Source of the DNA: Gordonia zhenghanii
GTDB taxonomy: Bacteria > Actinomycetota > Actinomycetes > Mycobacteriales > Mycobacteriaceae
Assembly (NCBI RefSeq): GCF_021738965.1
Contig: NZ_JAKKOQ010000005.1
Location: 367,011-431,010, forward strand
Length of the DNA stretch: 64,000 bases
Reading direction: 5' to 3'
Shown here piece by piece: positions 1-8,541 of this stretch; within the stretch, counting starts at the first letter, position 1; each line of letters starts with the position of its first letter. The position numbers and the translations under genes were made by a program. The notes beneath the pieces are model-generated. The model had not been told where the DNA came from, made no database searches, and saw only the letters and a program-made list of their open reading frames with translations.

Positions 1-1
1 G

Positions 2-244
2 CTGCACCTCGCCGACGTCGACCAGCTGCTCGGCCTGCTCGATCGCCTCGTCGACGCAGGCAAGTCGGTGATCGTCATCGAACACCACCAGGCGGTCATG
101 GCGCACGCGGACTGGATCATCGACATCGGCCCGGGTGCCGGGCAGGACGGCGGCACCGTGGTGTTCGAGGGCACGCCCGCCGACCTCGTCTCAGATCGAT
201 CGACACTGACCGGTGAGCATCTGGCCGCGTACACGGGCGCCTGA
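2..244 (+). CDS. UvrA-like ABC ATPase, C-terminal end only
   Basis: The gene is cut by the left edge; 80 residues and a TGA remain. The visible part has the end of the second nucleotide-binding domain of UvrA-type ATPases: the VIVIEHH switch region, then an [12 protein letters not shown] segment and a VFEGTP segment, the usual order in UvrA and in the shorter UvrA-like proteins linked to DNA repair or drug resistance. The complete UvrA-like gene at 15,801 ends in the same way (IEHD, IDMGP, GG, ATGTP), so this is a paralogue. Whether it is canonical UvrA or a UvrA2-type protein cannot be told from this fragment. Confidence 0.8.
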   Translation: MHLADVDQLLGLLDRLVDAGKSVIVIEHHQAVMAHADWIIDIGPGAGQDGGTVVFEGTPADLVSDRSTLTGEHLAAYTGA

Positions 245-270
245 CCCGAGCGGTCACGACACAGCGAACA

Positions 271-2061
271 TCACTCGACGAGTTCGGACGGTGACTCACC
301 GCTCGCCGCCGACGCAGTCGCAGCGAGTTCTTCGCCGAGGGACTCGTGGTGGCGCGGTTCCGCTTCGACGACGACACTGACCGCTTCCGGCCTCCCGCCT
401 CCGGTGAACAGCGAGAAGATCGCGCCGAGGACACAGCAGATCACGGCGAACCAGAACGCCGCGGCGAGTCCGTCGGCGAACGGGTCGGAGATCAGATGAG
501 GGAAGAAGTCGAGGCCCGTCAGATGGTCCATGTCGACGCCCGGCATCGAACCGCTCCCCGCGAGCAATTCCTGGATCGGGTTGTACCCGAGGAACGCCGC
601 GAACAGAATGCCGACGGTCGGCAGGTTCGCGACGGCGTTCGCCTGATCGGCAGGCACGCCGTTCGCGGTGAGGCCGGAGAACATCGCGTCGGGCAGACCG
701 GATGAGAGGCCGGCGATCATGAGCGAGAAGAACAGACCGATGGAGAGAACCATCGCCGCGTTCTGGAAGGTCGTCATCATGCCCGCGCCGGAGCCACGCG
801 ACGATGCGGGCAGCGAGTTCATGACTTCCGCGCGGTTCGGCGACGCGAACAGTCCCATGCCGACACCGTTGATCAGGAGTACGACCGCGAACGCGGGATA
901 GGCGAAGTCGACGGGCAGCATGATGAGCGCGACGAAGGTGCCCGCGGTGATCAGCATTCCGATGGTGGTGAACCACTTGGTGCCCAACTTGTCCGACAAT
1001 GCGCCCGACACCGGTGCCACGAGCAGGAACCCGATGGTCATCGGGACCATGTAGATGCCTGCCCACAACGGGGTCTGCGAGTAGTCGTATCCGTGCTGCG
1101 GCAGCCAGATGCCCTGCAGCCAGATGATCAGGATGAACTGGAGTCCGCCGCGGCCGATCGAGCCCATCAGGTTCGCTGCGTTTCCCGCCGTGAACGAACG
1201 GTTGCGGAACAGGCTGAGTTCGAACAGCGGACTCTCCACCCGTGTCTCTATCCACACGAAGATCGCCAGGACGACGAACCCACCGATGAGGCCGGCGAGG
1301 ACCAGCGGGTTACCCCAGCCCATGTCGGAGTCGCCGTACGGCTGGATGCCGTACGTGATGGCGACCAGAATCGCGATGAGGCCGATCGCGAACGTCAGGT
1401 TGCCCCACCAGTCCATCTTCGCCTTGGTGCGAACACCTGTGTCCCGGAGTTTGAGGTAAGCCCACACGGTGCCGACGAGCCCGAACGGAACCGAGACGAG
1501 GAAGATGTAATGCCACTGGATCGGGGCCAGGAGGCCGCCGACGAGCAGGCCGAGGAACGAGCCCGCGATCGCGGCGACGCCGTTGATACCCATCGCGAGT
1601 CCGCGCTGATGTGCAGGAAATGCGTCGGTGAGGATCGCCGACGAGTTGGCCATCAGGAACGCTCCGCCGACGCCTTGGATCACACGCCACACGATCAGCC
1701 AGATAGCAGCCTCGGCGCCGTCGAACCAGGTGATCGCGAGGAAGATCGACGAGATCGTGAAGATCAGGAAGCCCATGTTGTACATGCGGGCGCGGCCGAA
1801 CATGTCGCCGAGCCTGCCGAAGCTGACCACCAGCACGGCGGTGACGACGAGGAACCCCATCATCATCCACAGGAGGTAACTCGTGTTCGACGGCGTCAGC
1901 GGATTGAGGCCGATGCCTTTGAAGATGTCGGGAAGGGCGATGAGCACGATCGAGCTGTTGATCGTCGCAATCAGCATGCCGAGGGTGGTGTTCGACAGCG
2001 CGATCCATTTGTAGTGTGGATCGACGTCTGCGGACTGTGTCGCCGTGGCGGCGGAGGTCAT
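271..2061 (-). CDS. MFS drug-efflux transporter, DHA2 (EmrB/QacA) type
   Basis: 596 residues with about 14 hydrophobic segments, the length and topology of DHA2 drug:proton antiporters. The N-terminal half has the order typical of the family: a first helix with NTTLGMLIATINSSIVLIALP, then GRLGDMFGRARMYN in the loop between helices 2 and 3 (motif A), then WRVIQGVGGAFLMANS. It should export toxic hydrophobic compounds across the cytoplasmic membrane. Its start overlaps the stop of the upstream marR-like gene by four bases (ATGA), so the two are translationally coupled and it is probably derepressed by that regulator's ligand. The substrate cannot be predicted. The last 40 residues are a hydrophilic Glu/Ala/Ser tail. 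Confidence 0.9.
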   Translation of the reverse strand: MTSAATATQSADVDPHYKWIALSNTTLGMLIATINSSIVLIALPDIFKGIGLNPLTPSNTSYLLWMMMGFLVVTAVLVVSFGRLGDMFGRARMYNMGFLIFTISSIFLAITWFDGAEAAIWLIVWRVIQGVGGAFLMANSSAILTDAFPAHQRGLAMGINGVAAIAGSFLGLLVGGLLAPIQWHYIFLVSVPFGLVGTVWAYLKLRDTGVRTKAKMDWWGNLTFAIGLIAILVAITYGIQPYGDSDMGWGNPLVLAGLIGGFVVLAIFVWIETRVESPLFELSLFRNRSFTAGNAANLMGSIGRGGLQFILIIWLQGIWLPQHGYDYSQTPLWAGIYMVPMTIGFLLVAPVSGALSDKLGTKWFTTIGMLITAGTFVALIMLPVDFAYPAFAVVLLINGVGMGLFASPNRAEVMNSLPASSRGSGAGMMTTFQNAAMVLSIGLFFSLMIAGLSSGLPDAMFSGLTANGVPADQANAVANLPTVGILFAAFLGYNPIQELLAGSGSMPGVDMDHLTGLDFFPHLISDPFADGLAAAFWFAVICCVLGAIFSLFTGGGRPEAVSVVVEAEPRHHESLGEELAATASAASGESPSELVE

Positions 2062-2552
2062 GCGGTTGTGCCCTTCTCTGGGGTGCGGTGCTCGAGTCCG
2101 GGGGCGAGGGCGGTCGAGAGCAGGCGCAGCCCGCTCTCCACGGTGTCTCGCTCAGCCGGAGACAGCGTCTCCAGTGCATCGGCCAGTGCGCGGGAGCGGA
2201 CCAGGCGCATGTCGGCGATGACCGCCCGCCCCTGACTCGTGGGCTGGACGAGCTTCGCGCGAGCGTCATCGGGGTCGTCGGCGCGTTCGACATAGCCGCG
2301 TTCGACGAGACTCGCGACGATCTTGGACATGCTCGGCGCCGACACCGATTCGGCTTCAGCGAGTGCGGTCACCCGGATGGGGGCGTTGTTGATGATCGTC
2401 CACAGGCTTGCCGCGGCGCTCGCGGTCAGTCCGGCCTTGGACGCTTTGGCGCGCAGCGTGCGAGTGATCCTCGTCAGGTCGCGGTACATGCCTGCAACGT
2501 CGTCCGCGGACATCTCGTCCGCGCGTATGTCGTTCATCGTCGTCCTCCTCAC
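2058..2552 (-). CDS. MarR-family transcriptional regulator
   Basis: 164 residues with the MarR winged helix: a recognition helix around RVTALAEAESVSAPSMSKIVASLVERG, then the wing ERADDPDDARAKLVQPTSQGR with the conserved D-x-R of the family. A GGAGGA ribosome site lies seven bases before the ATG. It is the first gene of a two-gene operon with the MFS exporter (ATGA overlap). An 18-base inverted repeat sits about 20 bases upstream of its start, as expected for autorepression relieved by a small molecule. The inducer is unknown. Confidence 0.9.
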   Translation of the reverse strand: MRRTTMNDIRADEMSADDVAGMYRDLTRITRTLRAKASKAGLTASAAASLWTIINNAPIRVTALAEAESVSAPSMSKIVASLVERGYVERADDPDDARAKLVQPTSQGRAVIADMRLVRSRALADALETLSPAERDTVESGLRLLSTALAPGLEHRTPEKGTTA

Positions 2553-2573
2553 ACTCCGAGGTGACGAACATTA

Positions 2574-2591
2574 TTAGTTGTATTCAGCTAA
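2574..2591. promoter_or_regulatory. Probable MarR operator
   Basis: TTAGTTGTATTCAGCTAA is an inverted repeat with half-sites TTAGTTG and CAGCTAA (6 of 7 paired) around TATT. Length and spacing match MarR operators, and it lies just upstream of the marR-like gene that starts at 2552. Binding here would block the marR-MFS promoter. This is inferred from symmetry and position. Confidence 0.65.
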
Positions 2592-2624
2592 ATAAAGTCG
2601 GGCAACGGGCGCGAATAGCACAGT

Positions 2625-2651
2625 CCCCTCCGTGCGAGATGCACGGAGGGG
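2625..2651 (-). terminator. Hairpin downstream of the DUF2236 gene
   Basis: Perfect 11-bp stem (CCCCTCCGTGC / GCACGGAGGGG) with a five-base loop, starting 15 bases after the stop of the gene at 2666. There is no clear U-tract, which is usual for actinobacterial hairpin terminators. It also separates that gene from the marR promoter. Confidence 0.6.
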
Positions 2652-2665
2652 GCAGTGTTCGCAGG

Positions 2666-3883
2666 TCAGGCCGCGTGCTGCGACAGGTGCGTGGTCTCGC
2701 CGATCGTGACGGGCGTCTCTTCCATCGTCCGCATGAAACGCAACTGCTGGTCGCGTCCACGGGCAGATGCGCGGAGTCGGCCACCTGGCAGGAGTGCCGC
2801 GATCGACCGCGCGAGGTTCACCGGAACCCGCAGGATCGGATACCAGGGGAGGGTGCGCGTCGGCAGACCGAGCGTCCTCATCGCAGAGCGTCCGAGGAAG
2901 AAGGCACTGATGGACAGGTGCTGCGACTTCGCGATGCGACGGCGAGCCTGCTCGAAGAACGGATAGTTCCACGACATCGGATCCTCGGCCATCGGGCGAG
3001 CCAGCTGAGCAGACGTCTCGTCGGGCGTGGACAGCGCGGCCGAGGTGTGGTGGAGGATTCTGATTCCGTCCCGGAAGTCGGCGGGCAAGAACTCGTCAGC
3101 GACGCCCATCAGCCAGCCGACGTACCGAGTCAGGTGGGCGACCGCCCGATATTCGGACGGAGTGTTGATCAACCCCATACCCAGGCCGCCGACCATCGGT
3201 GCGATCAGCGAGCCGACGATCGTCGCAGCCATGTCGGTCTGGTTGATCGGCAGACCCCATTGCGTCGAGTCCCAGTCGTCCATGGCGGCGACGTGACGGC
3301 GAACGAGCGAGTGGATGAAGCGCACACGCAGCGTCGAGCGGTAGCCGACGCCGTGCTTGCGTAGGCCGCCGTCGGCGATCACGTCCAGCGCCCACTGCGA
3401 GGTCTCGGCGAAGCGAGTGTTCGACCCCTTCTCGAGCGCCCCCGTGCGCAGCAGGGTCTGATTGAAACCAGAGAAGGCGTATCCGCCGACGAGCGCGACG
3501 TCGCGGGCGATGTACAGCCCGTCGCATCCACCGCCGTTCATGGTCTGCGCCGCGACCTCGAGCCTGTCGGCGTCGACCCAGTCGGGAGTGTCCTCGATGA
3601 CTTCGAAGAACGAGCGCAGGAAGTCCGGCGCATCGGGAACCGAGTCGATGCCGTGCTCGAGAGCCTGCTCGAACATTGGCCGCAGTGCACCGACGCCTGC
3701 GCCCTCGATCATCTTCTCGACGACGTCGTCCATCAGCGGGTCGCCTTCGGTGAGCGCCTCGCCGAGGCGTGCGAACTCCACTTCGGTGACGGGACGGATA
3801 CGCAGCACTCGTGCGAACGCGTCGACCCCGATCGGGACGCGCGACGGAGCGGCGGGATGCCTGCGGGGGATGACGGCACTCAT
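2666..3883 (-). CDS. MpaB/DUF2236-family oxygenase-like protein
   Basis: 405 residues from the chosen ATG; an upstream in-frame start at 3940 would place the first codons inside the operator-like repeat, so the ATG with GAGG nearby is preferred. Segments such as NGGGCDGLYIARDVALVGGY, RRHVAAMDDWDSTQWGLPINQTDM and EYRAVAHLTRYVGWLMGV match the DUF2236 (MpaB, latex-clearing-protein-related) family, whose characterised members are haem oxygenases. The conserved HSLVRRHV histidines could contact haem, which is inferred. It lies downstream of a GAF-LuxR regulator transcribed in the same direction and near an acyl-CoA synthetase, consistent with oxidation of a lipid or terpenoid. Substrate unknown. 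Confidence 0.75.
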   Translation of the reverse strand: MSAVIPRRHPAAPSRVPIGVDAFARVLRIRPVTEVEFARLGEALTEGDPLMDDVVEKMIEGAGVGALRPMFEQALEHGIDSVPDAPDFLRSFFEVIEDTPDWVDADRLEVAAQTMNGGGCDGLYIARDVALVGGYAFSGFNQTLLRTGALEKGSNTRFAETSQWALDVIADGGLRKHGVGYRSTLRVRFIHSLVRRHVAAMDDWDSTQWGLPINQTDMAATIVGSLIAPMVGGLGMGLINTPSEYRAVAHLTRYVGWLMGVADEFLPADFRDGIRILHHTSAALSTPDETSAQLARPMAEDPMSWNYPFFEQARRRIAKSQHLSISAFFLGRSAMRTLGLPTRTLPWYPILRVPVNLARSIAALLPGGRLRASARGRDQQLRFMRTMEETPVTIGETTHLSQHAA

Positions 3884-3921
3884 CGGGCTGACCTCTGTTC
3901 CGGGGAGTCGATCTAATAAAC

Positions 3922-3939
3922 TGGTAACACCTGTCACCA
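3922..3939. promoter_or_regulatory. Operator-like inverted repeat upstream of the DUF2236 gene
   Basis: GGTAACA-CC-TGTCACC is an inverted repeat with one mismatch in seven pairs and an extra T/A pair outside. It lies about 40 bases upstream of the start at 3883, in the promoter region. The size resembles a TetR/GntR-type site. The nearby LuxR-type protein is not an obvious binder for such a site, so the cognate regulator is unknown. Confidence 0.45.
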
Positions 3940-3977
3940 AAACTAGACAGCGTCGGAATCCCTGTCAATCACCCTGG

Positions 3978-4859
3978 TCAGGGCAGCAGTCCGTGTCGAC
4001 GTGCGGCGACGACGGCCTCCCGCCGGTTCCGGACTTCGAGCTTGGTCATCACTGCTCGCAGGTACGACTTCACCGTCTCCGGCCGCAGGCCGAGACGGTC
4101 GGCGATCTCGGCATTGGCGCAGCCCAGCGCGACGTGACTGAGCACGTCGTACTCGCGCGGGGACAGTCGCGGGCCGCATTCGCGGGATTCTGTGCCGATA
4201 GTGCGCAGCAGGGTCTCTACGTCGCGTAACCGCCCTGCGATCTGCGGGTCGGTGGTCGAACGTGCGATGTCGGCGAGTTCCACGTAGCTGGAGATGATCG
4301 CTTCGGAGACTCCGGTCGGCACCGAACCAGGTTGCGCTGCAGCAGATTCGGCGATGACAGACACTCGTCGGTCCACCTCGTCGCGGATCTGGATCTCGCC
4401 GGCGAGCCTGGCCGCGGACGTCACTATCCGGTTGACGGCGAGGTCGCCGATCTGCTCCACCCGTCGCAGACCGCCGTAGATCACCGCACGGGTACGGCCG
4501 CGCACCACAGCGGGGACGGCCAGCAGCGACTCGATTCCCTCACCCGCCACCTCCCGGTCGTATTCGTGGGTGATCTCAGACGAGTTCGCGTAATCAGTGA
4601 CCACTCCGACTCGCCCCTCGGCGATCGCGCGACCGCCCAGTCCACGAGCAGAGTCGATCACGAGATTCTGCAGAATCCGACTGCGGGTGCCGACGAAGCC
4701 GGTGAGCAGTGCGCTCGCACCGTCGCCGACGATGCCGCCGAACATGACGGGCAGACCCGCGCCACGACCACCGGCGCGCAACGCCGCGGCCAACGCGTCG
4801 GCATCGCTGGGGCGCTTGAGGTCCCCCAGGGGACTTTCCCCACGGTCTGTGCGTTCCAT
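3978..4859 (-). CDS. GAF-domain LuxR-type transcriptional regulator
   Basis: 293 residues from the ATG at 4859, which has GAGGG eight bases upstream; a longer form from 4919 is possible but lacks a ribosome site. Residues about 30-165 look like a GAF sensor domain (LQNLVIDSARGLGGRAIAEGRVGVVTDYA, then ESLLAVPAVVRGRTRAVIYGG). The C-terminus is a LuxR helix-turn-helix: LSPREYDVLSHVALGCANAEIADRLGL, then ETVKSYLRAVMTKLEVRNR. It is divergent from the acyl-CoA synthetase at 4981 and precedes the DUF2236 gene, so it probably controls one or both. The ligand is unknown. Confidence 0.85.
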   Translation of the reverse strand: MERTDRGESPLGDLKRPSDADALAAALRAGGRGAGLPVMFGGIVGDGASALLTGFVGTRSRILQNLVIDSARGLGGRAIAEGRVGVVTDYANSSEITHEYDREVAGEGIESLLAVPAVVRGRTRAVIYGGLRRVEQIGDLAVNRIVTSAARLAGEIQIRDEVDRRVSVIAESAAAQPGSVPTGVSEAIISSYVELADIARSTTDPQIAGRLRDVETLLRTIGTESRECGPRLSPREYDVLSHVALGCANAEIADRLGLRPETVKSYLRAVMTKLEVRNRREAVVAARRHGLLP

Positions 4860-4980
4860 ACGTCCCTCTTCGCGATCGTGCCCGGCAACCTTACCCACTT
4901 TCGGGGGTAGAGATCGCATGCTCGGTCGACCTACCGTCGAGAACCGACAGCCGTCTCATGACCGTCTCCTGGAGGAAGCC

Positions 4981-6594
4981 GTGATCGCACCCGTCCCGAA
5001 CCGCAGTGAACTGAGCCCGCTCCGCTTCCTAGAACGAGCCGGCGACGTCTTCGGCGACAAAGACGCGATCGTCTACGGCGACCGGCGGTGGACGTACTCC
5101 AACTTCGCGCAGGAGGCTCAGGCGATGGCCCATGTCCTGCGTGATCACATCGACGACGGTGACCGCGTCGCATTCCTCACGCCTAATCTTCCGGAGACCC
5201 TCGTCGCGAACTTCGGCGTGCCGCTGGCGGGCGGCGTCCTCGTCGCGTTGAACTCGCGGCTCGCGGGACCTGAACTCGTCTACATCCTCGACCACGCCGG
5301 GGTCACCACTCTGTTCTTCGACGCCGAGTTCCGCGAGGTCGTCGCCGCGATCGCCGGGCAGGTTTCCGGGCTGACGACGCTCGTCGAGATCGTCGACACT
5401 GAGTTCGGGCCGACTCCATCGGACGCCGCCGTCGCAGGCGCCGTCGCGTACACCGATTACCTCGCACGTGCCGAGTCGCTCGACCCGACGCCGATTCCGT
5501 GGACGGTGGACGACGAGAACCGCGTCATCAGCATCAACTACACCTCCGGAACCACGGGTAAGCCGAAGGGGGTCATGTACACCCACCGCGGGGCCTACCT
5601 GAACTCATTCGGCGAGACCTTCCACAACCGGTTCACCCCCGCGACCCGCTACCTGTGGACCCTGCCGATGTTCCACTGCAACGGTTGGTGCACGCCGTGG
5701 GCCGTGACCCAGGCGTCCGGCACCCACGCCTGCCTCCGCGCAGTACGCGCCGACGCGGTCTGGGACGCGATCGACGATCTCGGCGTCTCCCACATGTGCG
5801 GCGCACCGACCGTCTGCACCACCATCGTGAGCTCTGATCGCGCCCACGTCCTTGATCGACCGCTCAACATCACCACCGCGGGTGCGCCGCCCTCGCCGAC
5901 CGTCATCGGGCAGCTCGAAGCGATCGGTGTGACGGTGGTCCACGTCTACGGACTGACCGAGGTGTACGGGCCGTACACGATCTGCGAGTACCAGTCGTCA
6001 TGGGACGATCTGCCCGCCGATGAACGCGCGGCGAAGCTGTCCCGTCAAGGCGTCGGAATGGTCCAGGCGGAAGCGGCCAGAGTCGTCGACGATCAGATGA
6101 ACGACGTCGCCGCGGACGGTGCGACGATGGGCGAGATCGTGTTGCGCGGAAACAACGTGATGGCCGGCTACTTTCGAGACCCGGCGGCGACCGAGGAGGC
6201 GTTCGCAGGCGGCTGGTTCCACACCGGCGACCTCGGCGTCATGCATGCCGACGGCTACGTGCAGCTCAAGGACCGGGCTAAGGACATCGTGATCTCGGGT
6301 GGTGAGAACATCTCAACCGTCGAGGTCGAGCAGGCGCTCGTCAGCCACGACGCGGTCCTCGACGTCGCGGTAATCGGCGTGGTCGACGAGAAGTGGGGCG
6401 AACGACCGCGTGCGTACGTGGAACGCAGGTCGGGCGAGTCCCTGTCCGCCGACGACCTGATCGCGCACGCCCGCAAACTACTCGCCGGCTATAAGGTTCC
6501 GCGAGACATCGTTTTCGTCGATGATCTGCCGCGGACACCGACCGGAAAGGTCCTCAAATTCGAACTGCGTGAACAGGCCAGGGGAGAGTCCTGA
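4981..6594 (+). CDS. Acyl-CoA synthetase (AMP-forming), FadD type
   Basis: 537 residues from a GTG preceded by GGAGG five bases upstream; longer in-frame starts read back through the divergent promoter and are unlikely. The adenylation P-loop YTSGTTGKPKGVMYTH is at about residues 186-201, the YGLTEVYGP motif in the middle, then GWFHTGDLG, the hinge KDRAKDIVISGGENIS and the C-terminal PTGKVLKFELR lysine loop. It activates a carboxylic acid to its acyl-CoA through an acyl-AMP. The FHCNGWCTPWA segment resembles the medium-chain/DmdB-like branch. It is divergent from a GAF-LuxR regulator. Confidence 0.9.
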   Translation: MIAPVPNRSELSPLRFLERAGDVFGDKDAIVYGDRRWTYSNFAQEAQAMAHVLRDHIDDGDRVAFLTPNLPETLVANFGVPLAGGVLVALNSRLAGPELVYILDHAGVTTLFFDAEFREVVAAIAGQVSGLTTLVEIVDTEFGPTPSDAAVAGAVAYTDYLARAESLDPTPIPWTVDDENRVISINYTSGTTGKPKGVMYTHRGAYLNSFGETFHNRFTPATRYLWTLPMFHCNGWCTPWAVTQASGTHACLRAVRADAVWDAIDDLGVSHMCGAPTVCTTIVSSDRAHVLDRPLNITTAGAPPSPTVIGQLEAIGVTVVHVYGLTEVYGPYTICEYQSSWDDLPADERAAKLSRQGVGMVQAEAARVVDDQMNDVAADGATMGEIVLRGNNVMAGYFRDPAATEEAFAGGWFHTGDLGVMHADGYVQLKDRAKDIVISGGENISTVEVEQALVSHDAVLDVAVIGVVDEKWGERPRAYVERRSGESLSADDLIAHARKLLAGYKVPRDIVFVDDLPRTPTGKVLKFELREQARGES

Positions 6595-6703
6595 GATTCT
6601 CCGAACGCCCGAGAATGCCGCGGGAATCGGCCTAGGCGAGCGCAATTGGTTCTACCGGATCAAATGGTGGGCTAATGTAATCCTCGAGTAGAGGAGAACT
6701 CCA

Positions 6704-7351
6704 CTGAATGACATCTGGGATTTCATAAGCGAACGCAGATCACAGCTGGCGGTTGATTCATATCTGCACGTCAGTGCAGTCCTTCAATGTCTCCTACTCG
6801 CCACTGTGATCGGCGTCGGCGTCGGAATTATCGTCTATCGCAGCCCGGCGGGATCGGCTTTGGCCACCGCTTTGTCGAGCACGATCCTGACGGTTCCGTC
6901 ATTCGCACTTCTCGGTCTGCTCATTCCGATTCTCGGGCTCGGGGTACCGCCGACGGTCATCGCATTGACGCTCTATTCGCTTCTGCCGATCGTTCGCAAC
7001 ACCATCGTCGGGCTCGGAGCCGTCGACCCGTCGATCACCGATGCGGCCCGCGGAATCGGAATGAACCGACTCGGCGTGCTGACCCGGGTGGAACTACGTC
7101 TGGCCTGGCCGTCGATTCTGACCGGTATGCGGGTCAGCACCCAGATGGCGATGGGAATCCTCGCGATCGCCGCCTACGCGAAGGGGCCGGGTCTGGGCAA
7201 CTTGATCTTCTCGGGCCTCTCGCGCGTCGGCAGTCCGACTGCCGTTCCGCAAGCCCTCACCGGCACTGTTCTCATCGTTATCCTCGCCCTCATCCTGGAC
7301 GGGATCTACGTTCTGATCGGCCGCCTCACCACATCGAAAGGCATCCGTTGA
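6704..7351 (+). CDS. proW: Osmoprotectant ABC transporter permease, apparent CTG start
   Basis: Inner-membrane permease of the glycine-betaine/choline OpuC-ProW type. The reading frame has a stop at 6689 and no ATG, GTG or TTG before a GTG at 6806, which would remove the conserved N-terminus NDIWDFISERRSQL and part of the first helix. A CTG at 6704 lies seven bases after GAGGAG (6691-6696) and restores a 215-residue protein. The body has the permease EAA-like loop (DAARGIGMNRLGVLTRVELRLAWPSI). It is first in a four-gene operon and overlaps the ATPase gene (TTGA). Alternatives to CTG are a sequencing error or another near-cognate codon. Confidence 0.8.
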   Translation: MNDIWDFISERRSQLAVDSYLHVSAVLQCLLLATVIGVGVGIIVYRSPAGSALATALSSTILTVPSFALLGLLIPILGLGVPPTVIALTLYSLLPIVRNTIVGLGAVDPSITDAARGIGMNRLGVLTRVELRLAWPSILTGMRVSTQMAMGILAIAAYAKGPGLGNLIFSGLSRVGSPTAVPQALTGTVLIVILALILDGIYVLIGRLTTSKGIR

Positions 7352-8541
7352 GCGAACAGAGCGCACCGTCGGACAACGGCATCTCCGGAGTGGAGATCGT
7401 GCTCGACCATGTGTCGAAGACTTATCCGGGACAGTCGGAGCCTGCCGTCGCAGACGTGTCGATGACGATCCCCGCCGGGGAGATCGTCGTCTTCGTCGGC
7501 CCGTCCGGCAGCGGCAAGACCACCACGATGCGGATGATCAACAGGCTCATCGAACCGACCTCGGGAACGATCACCATCGGCGGCCGCGACGCGTTGTCGT
7601 TGGACGCCAACAAGCTCCGCCGAAGCATCGGCTACGCGATTCAGCAGGGCGGCCTGTTCCCGCACATGACAGTCGCGCAGAACATCGCGGTGGTCCCGAA
7701 ACTCCTCAAGTGGGACAAGAAGCGAATCGACGCCCGGGTCAGCGAACTCCTCGATCTGGTCAACCTCGATCAGACTCAGTTCGCCGACCGCTATCCGCGT
7801 CAATTGTCGGGCGGCCAGCAACAGCGAGTCGGAGTGGCGCGCGCCCTCGCCGCCGACCCGCCGGTCCTTCTCATGGACGAGCCGTTCGGCGCCGTCGATC
7901 CCATCACGCGCGGCCTGCTCCAAGACGAACTCATGCAGCTGCAGGCCGAACTGCGTAAAACGATCGTGTTCGTGACACACGACTTCAACGAGGCGGTGAA
8001 GCTGGGGGACCGGATCGCCGTCCTCGGCGAACAGTCCCGGATCCTGCAGTACGACTCTCCCGAGGCGATTCTCGCCAATCCCGCCAACGACACGGTCGCA
8101 GGCTTCGTCGGTCACGGCGCCGCACTGCAGCAGCTCAATCTGACGCGCGTTCGGGACGTCGACGTCGAGCAACGGCCGACGGCTCACGAGGGCGACTCGA
8201 TCGCCGACTTCGCGAGCCGGATCACCGACTACGGAGTCATCCTGGACGGCAAGGACCGCCCGGTCCGGTGGGTCAACAGTTCCCACCTGGATCGCGCGAC
8301 CTCGCTGGCCGACGCTGGACTTCCGCTCGGCGAAACCGTCACCACCGCGTCGACCCTCCAAGACGCTCTGGAGGCGATCCTCGCTGAGAGTTACGCGTCC
8401 GCCGTGGTCACCGGCTCACGTGGCCGCTACGTCGGCGTGATCACCATCGAGACTCTCGTCGAGACGATCAGGTCCCTCCGCGAGGTCCATCAGGACGATC
8501 CGGCGATCTCCGAACCCGCACCCGGGGACACCGAACGATGA
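7348..8541 (+). CDS. proV: Osmoprotectant ABC transporter ATPase
   Basis: 397 residues from a TTG that overlaps the stop of the preceding permease (TTGA), with AAAGG upstream; the next in-frame GTG would be 14 codons in. Walker A GPSGSGKT at residues 51-58, signature LSGGQQQR, Walker B VLLMDEPFGAVDP and the switch histidine in VFVTHDFNEA are intact. About 100 C-terminal residues look like the CBS-type regulatory region of OpuCA/ProV, which senses ionic strength in characterised members. It energises uptake of glycine betaine, choline or a related solute with the two permeases and the binding protein encoded alongside. Confidence 0.9.
   Translation: MSEQSAPSDNGISGVEIVLDHVSKTYPGQSEPAVADVSMTIPAGEIVVFVGPSGSGKTTTMRMINRLIEPTSGTITIGGRDALSLDANKLRRSIGYAIQQGGLFPHMTVAQNIAVVPKLLKWDKKRIDARVSELLDLVNLDQTQFADRYPRQLSGGQQQRVGVARALAADPPVLLMDEPFGAVDPITRGLLQDELMQLQAELRKTIVFVTHDFNEAVKLGDRIAVLGEQSRILQYDSPEAILANPANDTVAGFVGHGAALQQLNLTRVRDVDVEQRPTAHEGDSIADFASRITDYGVILDGKDRPVRWVNSSHLDRATSLADAGLPLGETVTTASTLQDALEAILAESYASAVVTGSRGRYVGVITIETLVETIRSLREVHQDDPAISEPAPGDTER

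Noticed and set aside
1093..2235. 380-residue plus-strand frame over the MFS gene
   Set aside because: Antisense shadow with charged low-complexity sequence; the minus strand encodes a 14-helix transporter.
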